Below, one piece after another: positions 25,431 to 33,411 of a stretch of DNA of 64,000 nt. Every line of letters begins with the position of its first letter. The first letter of the stretch is position 1. A model generated the notes under the pieces. That model made no database searches. It saw nothing but the letters and a program-made list of their open reading frames with translations, and was not told where the DNA came from. The stretch comes from Domibacillus iocasae (GTDB lineage: Bacteria; Bacillota; Bacilli; Bacillales; Domibacillaceae): contig NZ_MAMP01000024.1 in NCBI RefSeq assembly GCF_001750285.1, positions 310,001 to 374,000 of the forward strand. Direction: 5' to 3'. Made by a program: the position numbers and the translations under genes.

Positions 25431-26726
25431 GTGACAAAGCAAATTTATGACCTATGCGGTGTTGGAATCGGGCCCTTTAATTTAGGGATGGCAGCGCTCG
25501 CAGACGGAACCGGGCTCACATCGATTTTTTTAGAGAAAAACGATTCGTTTAACTGGCATCCCGGCATGCTTATTAACGGCACTGATCTGCAGGTGCCTTT
25601 TTTAGCCGATCTTGTCACGTTTGCGGATCCGACCAGTCCATACACCTTTTTAAATTATTTGCATAAACAAAATCGGCTCTATTCATTTTTCTTTTTTCAA
25701 CGCCTTGATATACCACGGCGCGAATACAATGAGTATGCAAAATGGGTGGCGGATCAGCTTCCTTCCTGCCGATTCGATGCTGAGGTGACAAACGTTCGAA
25801 GCCACGACGGCCTGTACGAAATAACAGTGAATGAAAACGAAACAATTTATGCCCGCCACGTTGTACTTGGCACAGGGTCGGTGCCAATGATGCCGCCTGG
25901 CTTTCATCCATCAGAGGATGTCATTCATTCTAACTTCTTTTTGCAGCACAAAGCTCATCTGCAAAAAGGAAAAGCGATCACCGTAATCGGTTCTGGCCAA
26001 AGTGCGGCAGAAATTTTTTATGAACTGTTGACTGAAAAAGATAAGCACGGATATAAACTGGCCTGGCTGACCCGCTCTTCAGGCTTCTTACAGCTGGAAT
26101 CAGCCAAGCTTGGCCAGGAAGTGTTTTCGCCGGATTACGTGAATTACTTTAAAAACCTTTCATACGAAAAACGCAAACAGTCCCTTGATGAGCTCGAACA
26201 TTTAAGAAATGGTGTAGACGCCGCTACATTGAAAGCTATTTATGACGAGATGTATCACAGATCTATATACGGCAAAGACGAGGCTGTGTTGATTCAGCCT
26301 TTGACGGAAGTGAACGGATTCGAAAACGGCCGGCTGCATTGCCGACAGTGGCAGGAAGCAGTTACATTCGAATTTCCTGCTGACCGTGTTGTTCTGGCCA
26401 CCGGCTATAAGCCTCATCTGCCTGAATGGTTCCACCAAATGAAAGAATATATTGAGTGGGAAGATGAACACTTTTTTCGGATAGATGATGAATATCGGGT
26501 TATATTTAAGGACAGCAGGCCAAATCATTTGTTTACGTTGACCAATTTAGAGATGGCGTCTGGGACTGGTGCGACAAACCTCGGGCTCTCTGTCCGGCGC
26601 AACCAGGTGATTTTAAATGCAATCGCTGGAAAAAAATTGTTCCAACTTGATCTGGATACCGTTTTCCAAAACTTTTCTGCACCTTTTATAAAAGAAGCTA
26701 TTTTCCATAAAAAAAGCAGAGGATAA
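25431..26726 (+). CDS. L-lysine N6-/L-ornithine N5-monooxygenase family enzyme
   Basis: FAD- and NADPH-dependent N-hydroxylase that makes hydroxamate precursors of siderophores. Motifs are FAD site GVGIGPFNLGMAAL, FNWHPGMLINGTDLQVPFLADLVT (start of the substrate domain), NADPH site VIGSGQSAAEIFYELL, and ATGYKPHLP with the C-terminal NLGLSVRRN. GTG at 25,431 is the in-frame start, with GAGAGGA 11 bases upstream; nearby ATGs are out of frame. No siderophore synthetase or transporter lies in the window, so the final product is unknown. Lysine versus ornithine specificity cannot be fixed by eye. Confidence 0.87.
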   Translation: MTKQIYDLCGVGIGPFNLGMAALADGTGLTSIFLEKNDSFNWHPGMLINGTDLQVPFLADLVTFADPTSPYTFLNYLHKQNRLYSFFFFQRLDIPRREYNEYAKWVADQLPSCRFDAEVTNVRSHDGLYEITVNENETIYARHVVLGTGSVPMMPPGFHPSEDVIHSNFFLQHKAHLQKGKAITVIGSGQSAAEIFYELLTEKDKHGYKLAWLTRSSGFLQLESAKLGQEVFSPDYVNYFKNLSYEKRKQSLDELEHLRNGVDAATLKAIYDEMYHRSIYGKDEAVLIQPLTEVNGFENGRLHCRQWQEAVTFEFPADRVVLATGYKPHLPEWFHQMKEYIEWEDEHFFRIDDEYRVIFKDSRPNHLFTLTNLEMASGTGATNLGLSVRRNQVILNAIAGKKLFQLDLDTVFQNFSAPFIKEAIFHKKSRG

Positions 26727-26750
26727 TATCGTCTCCCCCGCTTTTTTTAC
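26700..26750 (+). terminator. Probable terminator after the N-hydroxylase
   Basis: AAAAAAAGC and GCTTTTTTT, with an inner GG/CC pairing, surround the stop codon and end in a T run. Confidence 0.55.
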
Positions 26751-26998
26751 CGTTTTCGATGTTATTCATTCCATGATTTTACATAATTTTCCGACCGCCT
26801 ATTTCCTAAATATTGACTTCATTTTTTCTTCTTCAATTTGTGTGGAATTTAATCTTTTACACTTTTCTTCTTTATTTCAGCTTTTGATAGATTTCAATTG
26901 TTCTTTTGAAAAAGTGACGTCTTATACTGCTTCTTATACGGCACCATTGAATTCTTCTTTATAGATTGCTCTACCTTACATGCTGATTCGGCCTACAA
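26751..26998. other. AT-rich intergenic stretch
   Basis: Together with the flanking terminators this makes a gene-free interval of about 320 bases. I see no convincing reading frame, promoter pair or RNA structure in it. Confidence 0.5.
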
Positions 26999-27044
26999 CA
27001 AAAAGCCGTTATAGGATCCAGACAGGCTCCTATAACGGCTTGCA
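26999..27044 (-). terminator. Terminator of the CAP-domain gene
   Basis: A perfect 14-bp stem (AAGCCGTTATAGGA and complement, arms 27,003-27,016 and 27,028-27,041) is followed leftward by a T run. Confidence 0.9.
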
Positions 27045-27050
27045 GTCGTA

Positions 27051-27731
27051 TTATTTTCCAATAAACATTTGTGTCCAGTGGCCATCGACATAGCCGACAC
27101 CAATGTGTGTAAAGTTAGCACTTAAAATATTTTTCCGGTGTCCGTCGCTGTTCATCCATGCTTTCATAACCTCTTCAGGTGTCTGCTGGCCTTTAGCAAT
27201 GTTTTCGCCGGCTGCTTTGTACGTGATGCCAAATTGCTTCATCATGTCAAATGGAGATCCGTATGTTGGAGATTGGTGAGAAAAGTAGCCTTTATCTTTC
27301 ATGTCCTGAGATTTCGCGCGGGCCACTTCACTAAGCTTTGTATCCAATTCCAATGCTTTTAATCCCGCTTTCGCACGTTCTTCATTGACAAGTTTAGCAA
27401 CTTCTTGTTCAAAAGCATTTACTGATTCAGCATTAGCTGCTGTTTGGGCTGGTTTTTCCTGTTGCGGTGCTGCCTCAGCTGGCGCAGACGCTTTAGGCGC
27501 TTCTTGCTGCTGTGGCGCTGCTTTAGCTGGTGCAGGAGCTTCCTGCTGTTGTGGTGCTTCTGCCGGCTGCTGAGCAACTGGTTGTTTCACCTGATACGTG
27601 TATTTATATGTTTTATGCTGAACTGTGTTTGCGACGTTGCAAGTCGGCGCTGCTGCTTCCGCTTGCCCTGCTGTGAATAGTCCAACGGAAATCAAGCCGG
27701 CCATTGCGGCAATGCGTACATTTATTTTCAA
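27051..27731 (-). CDS. Secreted CAP (SCP/PR1) domain protein, YkwD-like
   Basis: A 226-residue exported protein. The signal peptide (KINVRIAAMAGLISVGLFTA to the AEAA cleavage region) is followed by a 90-residue low-complexity Ala/Pro/Gln linker (repeated APQQQEAP-like units) and a C-terminal CAP domain. The domain shows VNEERAKAGLKAL, YFSHQSPTYGSPFDMM, AGENIAKG and HRKNILSANFTHIGVGY, with the conserved His/Glu residues. The TTG at 27,731 sits 7 bases after AGGAGG; the frame is open further upstream but without a site. Family function in bacteria is unsettled, with a cell envelope role inferred. Confidence 0.88.
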   Translation of the reverse strand: MKINVRIAAMAGLISVGLFTAGQAEAAAPTCNVANTVQHKTYKYTYQVKQPVAQQPAEAPQQQEAPAPAKAAPQQQEAPKASAPAEAAPQQEKPAQTAANAESVNAFEQEVAKLVNEERAKAGLKALELDTKLSEVARAKSQDMKDKGYFSHQSPTYGSPFDMMKQFGITYKAAGENIAKGQQTPEEVMKAWMNSDGHRKNILSANFTHIGVGYVDGHWTQMFIGK

Positions 27732-27964
27732 AGTAATAACCTCCTGCGTTTTAATAAGATCTGCCCGGGCTGCGTGATTACTATAGCCCGAAACAAACCT
27801 TATTCGCAATAGATTTTACGATGGAAAATGCTAGACTCATTTCATAATGGTAGTTTCCTCAATTGTCCATTCACTTGAGGCCAGGCATATCAAGTCATAC
27901 AAGTTTTTTAGTAAAAGTGCTATTTCTTAAACCGAAACAAAAGCGTAATATAGAAACATAACTG
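27732..27964. other. Leader region of the CAP-domain gene
   Basis: On the minus strand a CGGGCT..AGCCCG hairpin (about 27,760-27,790) lies some 20 bases before AGGAGG, so it may influence translation. I looked for c-di-AMP and c-di-GMP riboswitch blocks and found none. Confidence 0.35.
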
Positions 27965-28453
27965 TCATAGGGAAGTATTTTCATTAATATGGAAAAAGTA
28001 ATAACGAATGCCAGATGTGTAGGCTGACGATGTTGTATAGCTCCAATGGCGATTCCGGCTGTTCGATGTATGGGCGTTGACGAGCGGGACACCTTTACGA
28101 TTGCTCACAACAATGGCTGCATGATCCATTCGGCCTTCTCCTCCAAAATCATAAATAATGACATCTCCCGGCAGCAAAGTTTCAGGTGACGATTTTCTTG
28201 TTGCTTTCAATCCACTTTTTGATCCTTCTAAATACCACCTGAGTGAATGTGCGACACTCCAGCTGAAGCTCCACGTGCCGTCCCCAAGCCACCAGCCTTT
28301 TTCTCTATCTGGATAGCCTCTCATCGGAGCACCACCAGCAAACAAACATTGTGATACAAAATTTGTGCAGTCCACTGCGAACGATGGAAAAGCTGGATTA
28401 TGGCTGTTCCACCAGTTGTGCGCATAACGGACGGCTGCCTCGCGATTATACAT
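27965..28453 (-). CDS. Amidase-domain (Amidase_6 type) protein
   Basis: A 162-residue NlpC/P60-like fold protein. [15 protein letters not shown] starts the domain. [15 protein letters not shown] carries the probable catalytic Cys, and [10 protein letters not shown] the His. Related domains occur in Bacillus envelope or spore proteins, often C-terminal to other modules. Here the domain stands alone and has no signal peptide, suggesting a cytosolic, forespore or mother-cell role. The ATG at 28,453 has GGAGG 9 bases upstream; the ATG two codons earlier is too close to it. It lies 38 bases after a strong terminator that ends an apparent structured RNA. Confidence 0.75.
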   Translation of the reverse strand: MYNREAAVRYAHNWWNSHNPAFPSFAVDCTNFVSQCLFAGGAPMRGYPDREKGWWLGDGTWSFSWSVAHSLRWYLEGSKSGLKATRKSSPETLLPGDVIIYDFGGEGRMDHAAIVVSNRKGVPLVNAHTSNSRNRHWSYTTSSAYTSGIRYYFFHINENTSL

Positions 28454-28490
28454 GGTCATCCCCCTCCCTAAAGCATCATATGCGAAAAAA

Positions 28491-28763
28491 CATAGAAAAA
28501 CCGGCCTGATTAAATCAGCCCGGTTTTGTTCACTTATAGGGTAACTCACAACGTTTTGCAGATGAAAACTCAATTCATCTTACATTAAACCGCCGCGGTA
28601 TAATTAATTCCACATTATCGTTTTTGATGTACCTAAACGACCTAAGCCCTGCCTTCTCTTAAGTCCTTGCAGCTCCGAAGCTGCTCCAGTGTGAATAAGT
28701 CTAGTCAACACTAGCAGAATGCCAGAATTTTATTTAAACGTTCCAAGTTACGATCTCAATGAA
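28491..28763 (-). ncRNA. Candidate structured RNA of about 270 nt, class unknown
   Basis: The transcript is predicted from a near-consensus promoter (28,770-28,798) to a strong terminator, whose stem of AAAACCGG and related bases lies at 28,497-28,527. A long-range closing helix pairs 28,736-28,751 with 28,541-28,556: GTAACT plus AACGTTT, 13 pairs around a 3x3 internal loop. Inside, on the RNA strand, are CUAGUGU/ACACUGG, GCAGCU-UCGG-AGCUGC, GACUUAAG/CUUAGGUC, UCGUUU/AAACGA and GAUGAA/UUCAUC helices. No reading frame with a ribosome site is present. It could be a free RNA or a leader controlling the amidase-like gene. It lacks T-box, c-di-AMP, SRP and tmRNA signatures. Confidence 0.6.
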
Positions 28764-28769
28764 TTTTTA

Positions 28770-28798
28770 ATTATATCACCTATTCAATCATAAGTCAA
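28770..28798 (-). promoter_or_regulatory. Strong sigma-A promoter for the candidate RNA
   Basis: TTGACT (28,793-28,798) and TATAAT (28,770-28,775) on the minus strand are exactly 17 bases apart, placing the start near 28,763. Confidence 0.8.
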
Positions 28799-28810
28799 TA
28801 ATTTATATTA

Positions 28811-29575
28811 TTATTTCCATCCAAGACGTTTTGAGATATCTTTTCCTGCTTGAATCATGCGTTTTTGCAGTGGAACGAGACGCTCATCGGTCATGCGCAG
28901 TGTTGGTCCGGAAATGGACACAGCTGCAGCCACCGCCCCATTATGATCAAAAACAGGCGCAGCGATGCAGCGAATGCCCGGCTCGTTTTCTTCAAGATCC
29001 AGGGCATAACCCTCTTTCTTCACATGCGCAAGCTCCTTTAAAAACGATTCCTTCGTTGTAATCGTATGCTCCGTATGAACCGGCAGCCCTTTTCGGTCCA
29101 AAATGCCAACCACTTCTGCTGCGGGCAGATGAGCCAAAATGGCTTTGCCGACAGATGTGCAATGAACCGGCGCGCGCTTTCCGACTTTTGAATGCATTCT
29201 AAGCGCCTCATGTCCATCAAGCTTCTCAATATAGACCACTTCCCCGCTATCATACACAACAAGATGGACGACTTCATTTGTTTCGGTTTCAAGCTGCCGC
29301 AGGACGTCTTGTGCCTCCGCCCGGACGTCAAGTGAGTCAAGCAGCTTGGAGCTGACGTCCAAAAATGCATAGCCGATCCGGTAGCGGCCGGTTTCTTCCT
29401 TTTTCTCAATATAACCATATTGCTCAAGTGTGGCGAGTGTTCTAAATACTGAGCTTTTATTAATATCCATCTGATTCGCAATTTCTGTTACGCCAAGACC
29501 TGTTCGGGAAGCACTGACAAGCGCAATGATATCGAGTGCCCTCGCTACGGACTTTACCACGTTTTCTCTCTCCAA
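28811..29575 (-). CDS. IclR family transcriptional regulator
   Basis: 254 residues. The N-terminal winged HTH (LGVTEIANQMDINKSSVFRTLATLEQYGYI) is followed by the IclR effector domain (VHCTSVGKAILAHLPAAEV; EENEPGIRCIAAPVFDHNGAVAAAVSISGP). It follows the malate synthase G gene by 50 bp and a terminator, suggesting local control of glyoxylate or glycolate use; this is inferred from position. The TTG start has AAGGAG 6 bases upstream. Confidence 0.9.
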   Translation of the reverse strand: MERENVVKSVARALDIIALVSASRTGLGVTEIANQMDINKSSVFRTLATLEQYGYIEKKEETGRYRIGYAFLDVSSKLLDSLDVRAEAQDVLRQLETETNEVVHLVVYDSGEVVYIEKLDGHEALRMHSKVGKRAPVHCTSVGKAILAHLPAAEVVGILDRKGLPVHTEHTITTKESFLKELAHVKKEGYALDLEENEPGIRCIAAPVFDHNGAVAAAVSISGPTLRMTDERLVPLQKRMIQAGKDISKRLGWK

Positions 29576-29595
29576 CCGGTTCTCCTTCTTTCGAA

Positions 29596-29622
29596 CAAGA
29601 AAAGCCGGCCGTAGCCAGCTCT
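29596..29622 (-). terminator. Terminator between glcB and the IclR gene
   Basis: AGCTGGC-TACG-GCCGGCT stem (29,603-29,620) with leftward TTTCTT. The T tract is short, so read-through into the regulator gene is possible. Confidence 0.65.
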
Positions 29623-29625
29623 TTC

Positions 29626-31782
29626 TTAAGATTTGATGCTGTATTTTTCTTTTGCTTCCAGCCGTTTTTTATGCAAAATAGGCTCTGTGTAGCCATTTGG
29701 CTGTTCATACCCTTTAAAAACAAGGTCACATGCGGCGCTAAACGCAACTGAATCCTCATAGTTCGGCGCCATCGCCCGGTAGCCGGGGTCTCCCGCGTTT
29801 TGCTTATCAACTACTTTCGCCATCCGCTTCATCGTTTCCATTACTTGTTCTTCTGTACAAATACCGTGATGCAGCCAATTGGCTACATGCTGGCTTGAAA
29901 TACGAAGTGTCGCCCGGTCTTCCATCAGCCCGATATTATGAATATCCGGTACTTTTGAACAGCCGACACCCTGCTCTACCCAGCGGACAACGTATCCTAA
30001 AATACCCTGCGCGTTATTATCAAGCTCCTGCTGAATGTCATCTGCGCTCCAATTCGTCTCTGAGACGATTGGAATTTGTAAAATATCGTCGCGTAAGCTT
30101 GACGCATTTTGGTTTAATTCATTTTGCACATCAAACACATTCATCTCATGATAATGAAGTGCATGTAAGACAGCCGCTGTCGGCGATGGTACCCATGCTG
30201 TATTTGCGCCGGCTTTTAAGTGGCCAATTTTTTGTTCCATCATATCCGCCATCAAATCCGGCATCGCCCACATTCCTTTTCCGATTTGCGCGCGGTGCCG
30301 GAATCCTGCGGCAAGACCGTTTGCAACGTTCGATTTTTCATAAGCTGTCAGCCACGCGGATGTTTTCATGTCACCTTTTCTCATCATTGGGCCAGCTTCC
30401 ATTGAAGTATGCATTTCATCACCTGTTCGGTCTAAGAAACCTGTATTAATGAAAACAATTCGATTTTTAACCGCAGCGATGCAGTTTTTTAAATTTAGCG
30501 AAGTACGGCGCTCTTCATCCATCACACCGATTTTCAGCGTATAGCGCGGCATTTCGAGCAAATCCTCGATGCGGTCAAATAATTCATTAGCATACGCCAC
30601 TTCCTCAGAACCATGCATCTTCGGCTTTACGATATAAATCGACCCTTTTCTTGAGTTGGATAACGCAGGAGTGCCAAGTGCAGCTTGTTTCGCAATTGCA
30701 CTGGTGATGACGCCGTCTAAAATGCCTTCAAAAATTTCATCGCCATTTTCATCTAAAATCGCATTATTTGTCATCAAGTGACCTACGTTACGGACAAACA
30801 TCATAGAGCGCCCGTGCAATGTAAACGTTCCGCCATCTGGTGCGGTATATGTACGGTCCGGATTAAGCGTCCGACTCATACTTTTGCCGCCTTTTTTGAA
30901 TGTTGCGGATAAATTCCCCTGCATCAAACCGAGCCAATTTTGATAAACAAGCACTTTGTCCTCTGCATCGACCGCTGTAACTGAATCTTCACAGTCCATA
31001 ATGGTCGTCACGGCCGCTTCCATCAAAATATCTTTCACACCAGCCGGGTCAGACGCACCAATTGGGTGATTCGGATCCACTTGTATTTCAAAATGAAGAC
31101 CATTATTTTGAAGCAAAATGCCCGTTTCCGCCATTCCTTTTAACTGCTCCGGATGTTTAAGTGTCGTCTGTCCGTCTTTCATCGAAACGAGCAGCTGGCC
31201 ATCTTCCACATGATATTCTGTTGCATCCCGGTGCGATCCATCCAAAAGCGGCGCGGCCTGATCTAAGAAACGGCGCCCAAAAGTGATGACTTTTTCACCA
31301 CGAACCGGATTATAACCAGCTGACTTCTCTGCTCCATCTGCTTCTGAAATGGCATCGGTACCGTATAACGCGTCATACAGGCTTCCCCACCTTGCATTTG
31401 CCGCATTGATCGCATAGCGGGCGTTATTGACCGGAACAACGAGCTGAGGCCCTGCCTGCAGTGCAATCTCTTCATCGACATGTTCCGTCGCAATTTTAAA
31501 ATCAGCCACTTCTGGTTCTAAATAACCGATCTCCTCTAAAAATGTTTTGTATGCGTTAAAATCAAATGAATTACTTTTATGCCAGTCATTTATTTTCGAC
31601 TGGAGCTCATCCCGCCGTTCAAGCAGCGCCCGATTTTTCGGTGATAAATCTGATACAAGGCTGCTAAATCCTTTCCAAAATGCTTCCTGCTCCACCCCTG
31701 CCGCAGAAAGCACACGACTGTTCATAAAATCATATAACGTTGAATTCACTTGTAATGAACCCACCTTTACATAATTACCCAT
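29626..31782 (-). CDS. glcB: Malate synthase G
   Basis: Condenses glyoxylate and acetyl-CoA to malate. It is a monomeric, large-form enzyme of 718 residues, the usual length. Recognisable blocks are [25 protein letters not shown] (N-terminal domain), [16 protein letters not shown] with catalytic acidic residues, [39 protein letters not shown] and the C-terminal [14 protein letters not shown]. The ATG at 31,782 follows AAAGGGG by 8 bases; an upstream in-frame codon lacks a site. Isocitrate lyase is not in the window, which fits a glycolate or glyoxylate role. Confidence 0.95.
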   Translation of the reverse strand: MGNYVKVGSLQVNSTLYDFMNSRVLSAAGVEQEAFWKGFSSLVSDLSPKNRALLERRDELQSKINDWHKSNSFDFNAYKTFLEEIGYLEPEVADFKIATEHVDEEIALQAGPQLVVPVNNARYAINAANARWGSLYDALYGTDAISEADGAEKSAGYNPVRGEKVITFGRRFLDQAAPLLDGSHRDATEYHVEDGQLLVSMKDGQTTLKHPEQLKGMAETGILLQNNGLHFEIQVDPNHPIGASDPAGVKDILMEAAVTTIMDCEDSVTAVDAEDKVLVYQNWLGLMQGNLSATFKKGGKSMSRTLNPDRTYTAPDGGTFTLHGRSMMFVRNVGHLMTNNAILDENGDEIFEGILDGVITSAIAKQAALGTPALSNSRKGSIYIVKPKMHGSEEVAYANELFDRIEDLLEMPRYTLKIGVMDEERRTSLNLKNCIAAVKNRIVFINTGFLDRTGDEMHTSMEAGPMMRKGDMKTSAWLTAYEKSNVANGLAAGFRHRAQIGKGMWAMPDLMADMMEQKIGHLKAGANTAWVPSPTAAVLHALHYHEMNVFDVQNELNQNASSLRDDILQIPIVSETNWSADDIQQELDNNAQGILGYVVRWVEQGVGCSKVPDIHNIGLMEDRATLRISSQHVANWLHHGICTEEQVMETMKRMAKVVDKQNAGDPGYRAMAPNYEDSVAFSAACDLVFKGYEQPNGYTEPILHKKRLEAKEKYSIKS

Positions 31783-31849
31783 TAAAACATCCCCTTTGTT
31801 TCTTATTACGCAACAGCGTTTCAAAAATGATCTAAAAAAAGAGTAACAT

Positions 31850-31889
31850 GGCTTTCAGAAAATTTCAACTGCTTTCTGAAAGCCCTTTT
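31850..31889. terminator. Terminator hairpin after the 31-residue membrane protein
   Basis: Perfect 12-bp arms GGCTTTCAGAAA/TTTCTGAAAGCC. T-rich runs lie on both sides when each strand is read: directly adjacent rightward, 9 bases off leftward. Confidence 0.7.
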
Positions 31890-31985
31890 TTATTTTTTCC
31901 ACATTTTCATCACAATCGGATACAGTTTGATCAGCGCCAAAAAGACAATTGCCCATACAATTATTTGAAAAATAAAATCGTTCAT
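31890..31985 (-). CDS. 31-residue single-pass membrane protein
   Basis: MNDFIFQIIVWAIVFLALIK begins the peptide and LYPIVMKMWKK ends it. This gives one hydrophobic helix (residues ~4-25) and a basic C-terminal end. AAGGAGAG lies 8 bases before the ATG, TATACT stands about 20 bases further up as a -10, and a hairpin terminator follows the stop. The complete small transcription unit argues it is a true gene. I know no family for it. It is neither toxin-like by charge pattern nor accompanied by an obvious antisense promoter. Confidence 0.65.
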   Translation of the reverse strand: MNDFIFQIIVWAIVFLALIKLYPIVMKMWKK

Positions 31986-32190
31986 GTTCACACTCTCCTT
32001 TTAGATAAGTATAACAAAAGATCTCAGACTGTTGGCAAACGCCCTCTTTCAGCCTCACTTGCCCATTTGGCAGACGAGCTGCAACGGGCTGTCAGCTAAC
32101 TTAAACGAAAATAATCAAGTTAAATGTATCAGAATAGGCCAAAGTGTGAGATAATAGACAAGATTGACCAATAACCCCGGGGGTGACGTA

Positions 32191-32421
32191 ATGTCTTATT
32201 ACAGCAAAAACCGTACGGAGCCATTGCCAAACGTAGATATCGATACGTGGGAATGCACGTCGGATGGCTGCAAAGGCTGGATGAGAAAAAACTTTTCTGA
32301 AGATGATTCACCGTCGTGCCCATTTTGCGGAAGTGAGATGGAGAACGGAACCCGGCACACGAACTCGCTGCAAAACAATACGTTTCGTAAACCGGCAGAC
32401 GCCGAACAAAAAAAAGCGTGA
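32191..32421 (+). CDS. ydjO: YdjO-like (cold-inducible type) zinc-ribbon protein
   Basis: A 76-residue protein with WECTSDGCKGWMRKNFS and CPFCGSEMENGTR, the two Cys pairs of the YdjO family. B. subtilis YdjO is described as cold-inducible; function unknown. The ATG at 32,191 follows GGGGGTG. It ends in Lys-rich residues overlapped by the terminator. Confidence 0.82.
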   Translation: MSYYSKNRTEPLPNVDIDTWECTSDGCKGWMRKNFSEDDSPSCPFCGSEMENGTRHTNSLQNNTFRKPADAEQKKA

Positions 32422-32450
32422 TTCCGCCTCGGAATCCGCTTTTCTTTTTA
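32407..32450. terminator. Bidirectional terminator between convergent genes
   Basis: AAAAGCG-GATTCCG pairs with CGGAATC-CGCTTTT around CCT, with A and T runs outside. It overlaps both 3' ends. Confidence 0.85.
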
Positions 32451-32930
32451 AATGAGCGCTTCAATGAAAAACCAGCCGATCATGATTAATTGAATGACGA
32501 TTTTGGCAAACGTTCCGCTTAAAAATGCAATAAGTGTCGCATACGCCACAAGAAACGCCTGCTTGATGTTTTTCAATATAATCAATTCGACGACCAGAAC
32601 CGCAATAAATGGAACAATAATAATGCCGAACGGCGGAATAATAAACGAGCCGGCAATAATCGCAATGACCGCCGTCCACTCGCCCCATTTTGATCCGCCG
32701 TATTTTTTAACAAAATAGCTGTTGGCAAAGAAATCGGCTAAAAACATGAGAATGGTTAAAAGAAGCATCCCTATCCAAAAAACAATGGATAATTCTTCGC
32801 GGCTAATGCCAGCATAATAAAGTCCAAATCCCGCCCATAAAACAAGCACAGACGGTACAATTGGGAAAACAAAGCCGATGAAGCTTGCAATAAACAATAA
32901 AATAATAACGGTCCAAATGAAAATAGACAT
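32448..32930 (-). CDS. DUF456 integral membrane protein (YqgC-like)
   Basis: 160 residues, with at least four hydrophobic helices. The family's Gly-rich pattern is visible in GFVFPIVPSVLVLWAGFGLYY, KYGGSKWGEWTAVIAIIAGSF and PPFGIIIVPFIAVLVVE. Function of the family is unknown. The ATG at 32,930 has GAGGGGG 6 bases upstream and is preferred to the TTG two codons before. Confidence 0.85.
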   Translation of the reverse strand: MSIFIWTVIILLFIASFIGFVFPIVPSVLVLWAGFGLYYAGISREELSIVFWIGMLLLTILMFLADFFANSYFVKKYGGSKWGEWTAVIAIIAGSFIIPPFGIIIVPFIAVLVVELIILKNIKQAFLVAYATLIAFLSGTFAKIVIQLIMIGWFFIEALI

Positions 32931-32998
32931 ACACAACCCCCTCTTCTCTGTTATGATAGCATTGTACCATTATGCAAAAGAATAGGAAGTGATTCACA

Positions 32999-33376
32999 TT
33001 GATCAATATTGAGCTGCCCCAGGCTGACTACATTTTGACAAGAAAACGAAACCCGGAAGATACAAGCGAAGCGGCGATTGCCCGGGAATATGGATTTACC
33101 GATTACCATAAAATACCACGAGATAAAGCAGGCGTGTTTATGTTTTACGATGCACAGGACCGCCTTTTGTTCGTCGGAAAAGCACGCAAACTACGCATGC
33201 GGATTCGCAAGCATTTCGAAGACAATGTATCCGACATTAAAAACCATCGCGATGATGTGCATAAGATTGTTGTGCTTGTTGTCGACAGCCCAATGGAACG
33301 AGATATTTACGAAACGTACATCATTAATACACTGGAAGCAAAATACAATACAGAAAAAGCGTTTTTCCGTTCATAA
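32999..33376 (+). CDS. Stand-alone GIY-YIG (UvrC N-terminal-like) nuclease domain protein, YurQ-like
   Basis: 125 residues. The GIY-YIG core reads GVFMFYD..LLFVGKARKLRMRIRKHF, where UvrC has G-Y/F-x-Y and LYVGKA, and MERDIYETYIINTLEAKYN supplies the metal-binding Glu. No UvrB/UvrC C-terminal parts are present. It resembles small Bacillus excinuclease-like proteins of unknown target. TTG at 32,999 follows AGGAAGTG by 7 bases. Confidence 0.8.
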   Translation: MINIELPQADYILTRKRNPEDTSEAAIAREYGFTDYHKIPRDKAGVFMFYDAQDRLLFVGKARKLRMRIRKHFEDNVSDIKNHRDDVHKIVVLVVDSPMERDIYETYIINTLEAKYNTEKAFFRS

Positions 33377-33381
33377 TGATG

Positions 33382-33411
33382 CGGCCGGCTGTCCAAAGCC
33401 GGTCTTTTTTA
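33382..33411 (+). terminator. Terminator after the GIY-YIG gene
   Basis: GGCCGGCT-GTCCA-AAGCCGGTC stem followed by TTTTTT. It touches the 3' end of the convergent kinase gene. Confidence 0.8.

Noticed and set aside
28560-28620. T-box leader in the 28.5-28.8 kb RNA because of TACCGCGG
   Set aside because: The full T-box sequence (AGGGTGG-N-ACCGCG) and specifier-loop stem I elements are absent, and the downstream gene is not an amino-acid gene.
27732-28763. c-di-AMP (ydaO-type) riboswitch before wall-enzyme-like genes
   Set aside because: Context would suit it, but none of the conserved ydaO blocks could be found in either leader.
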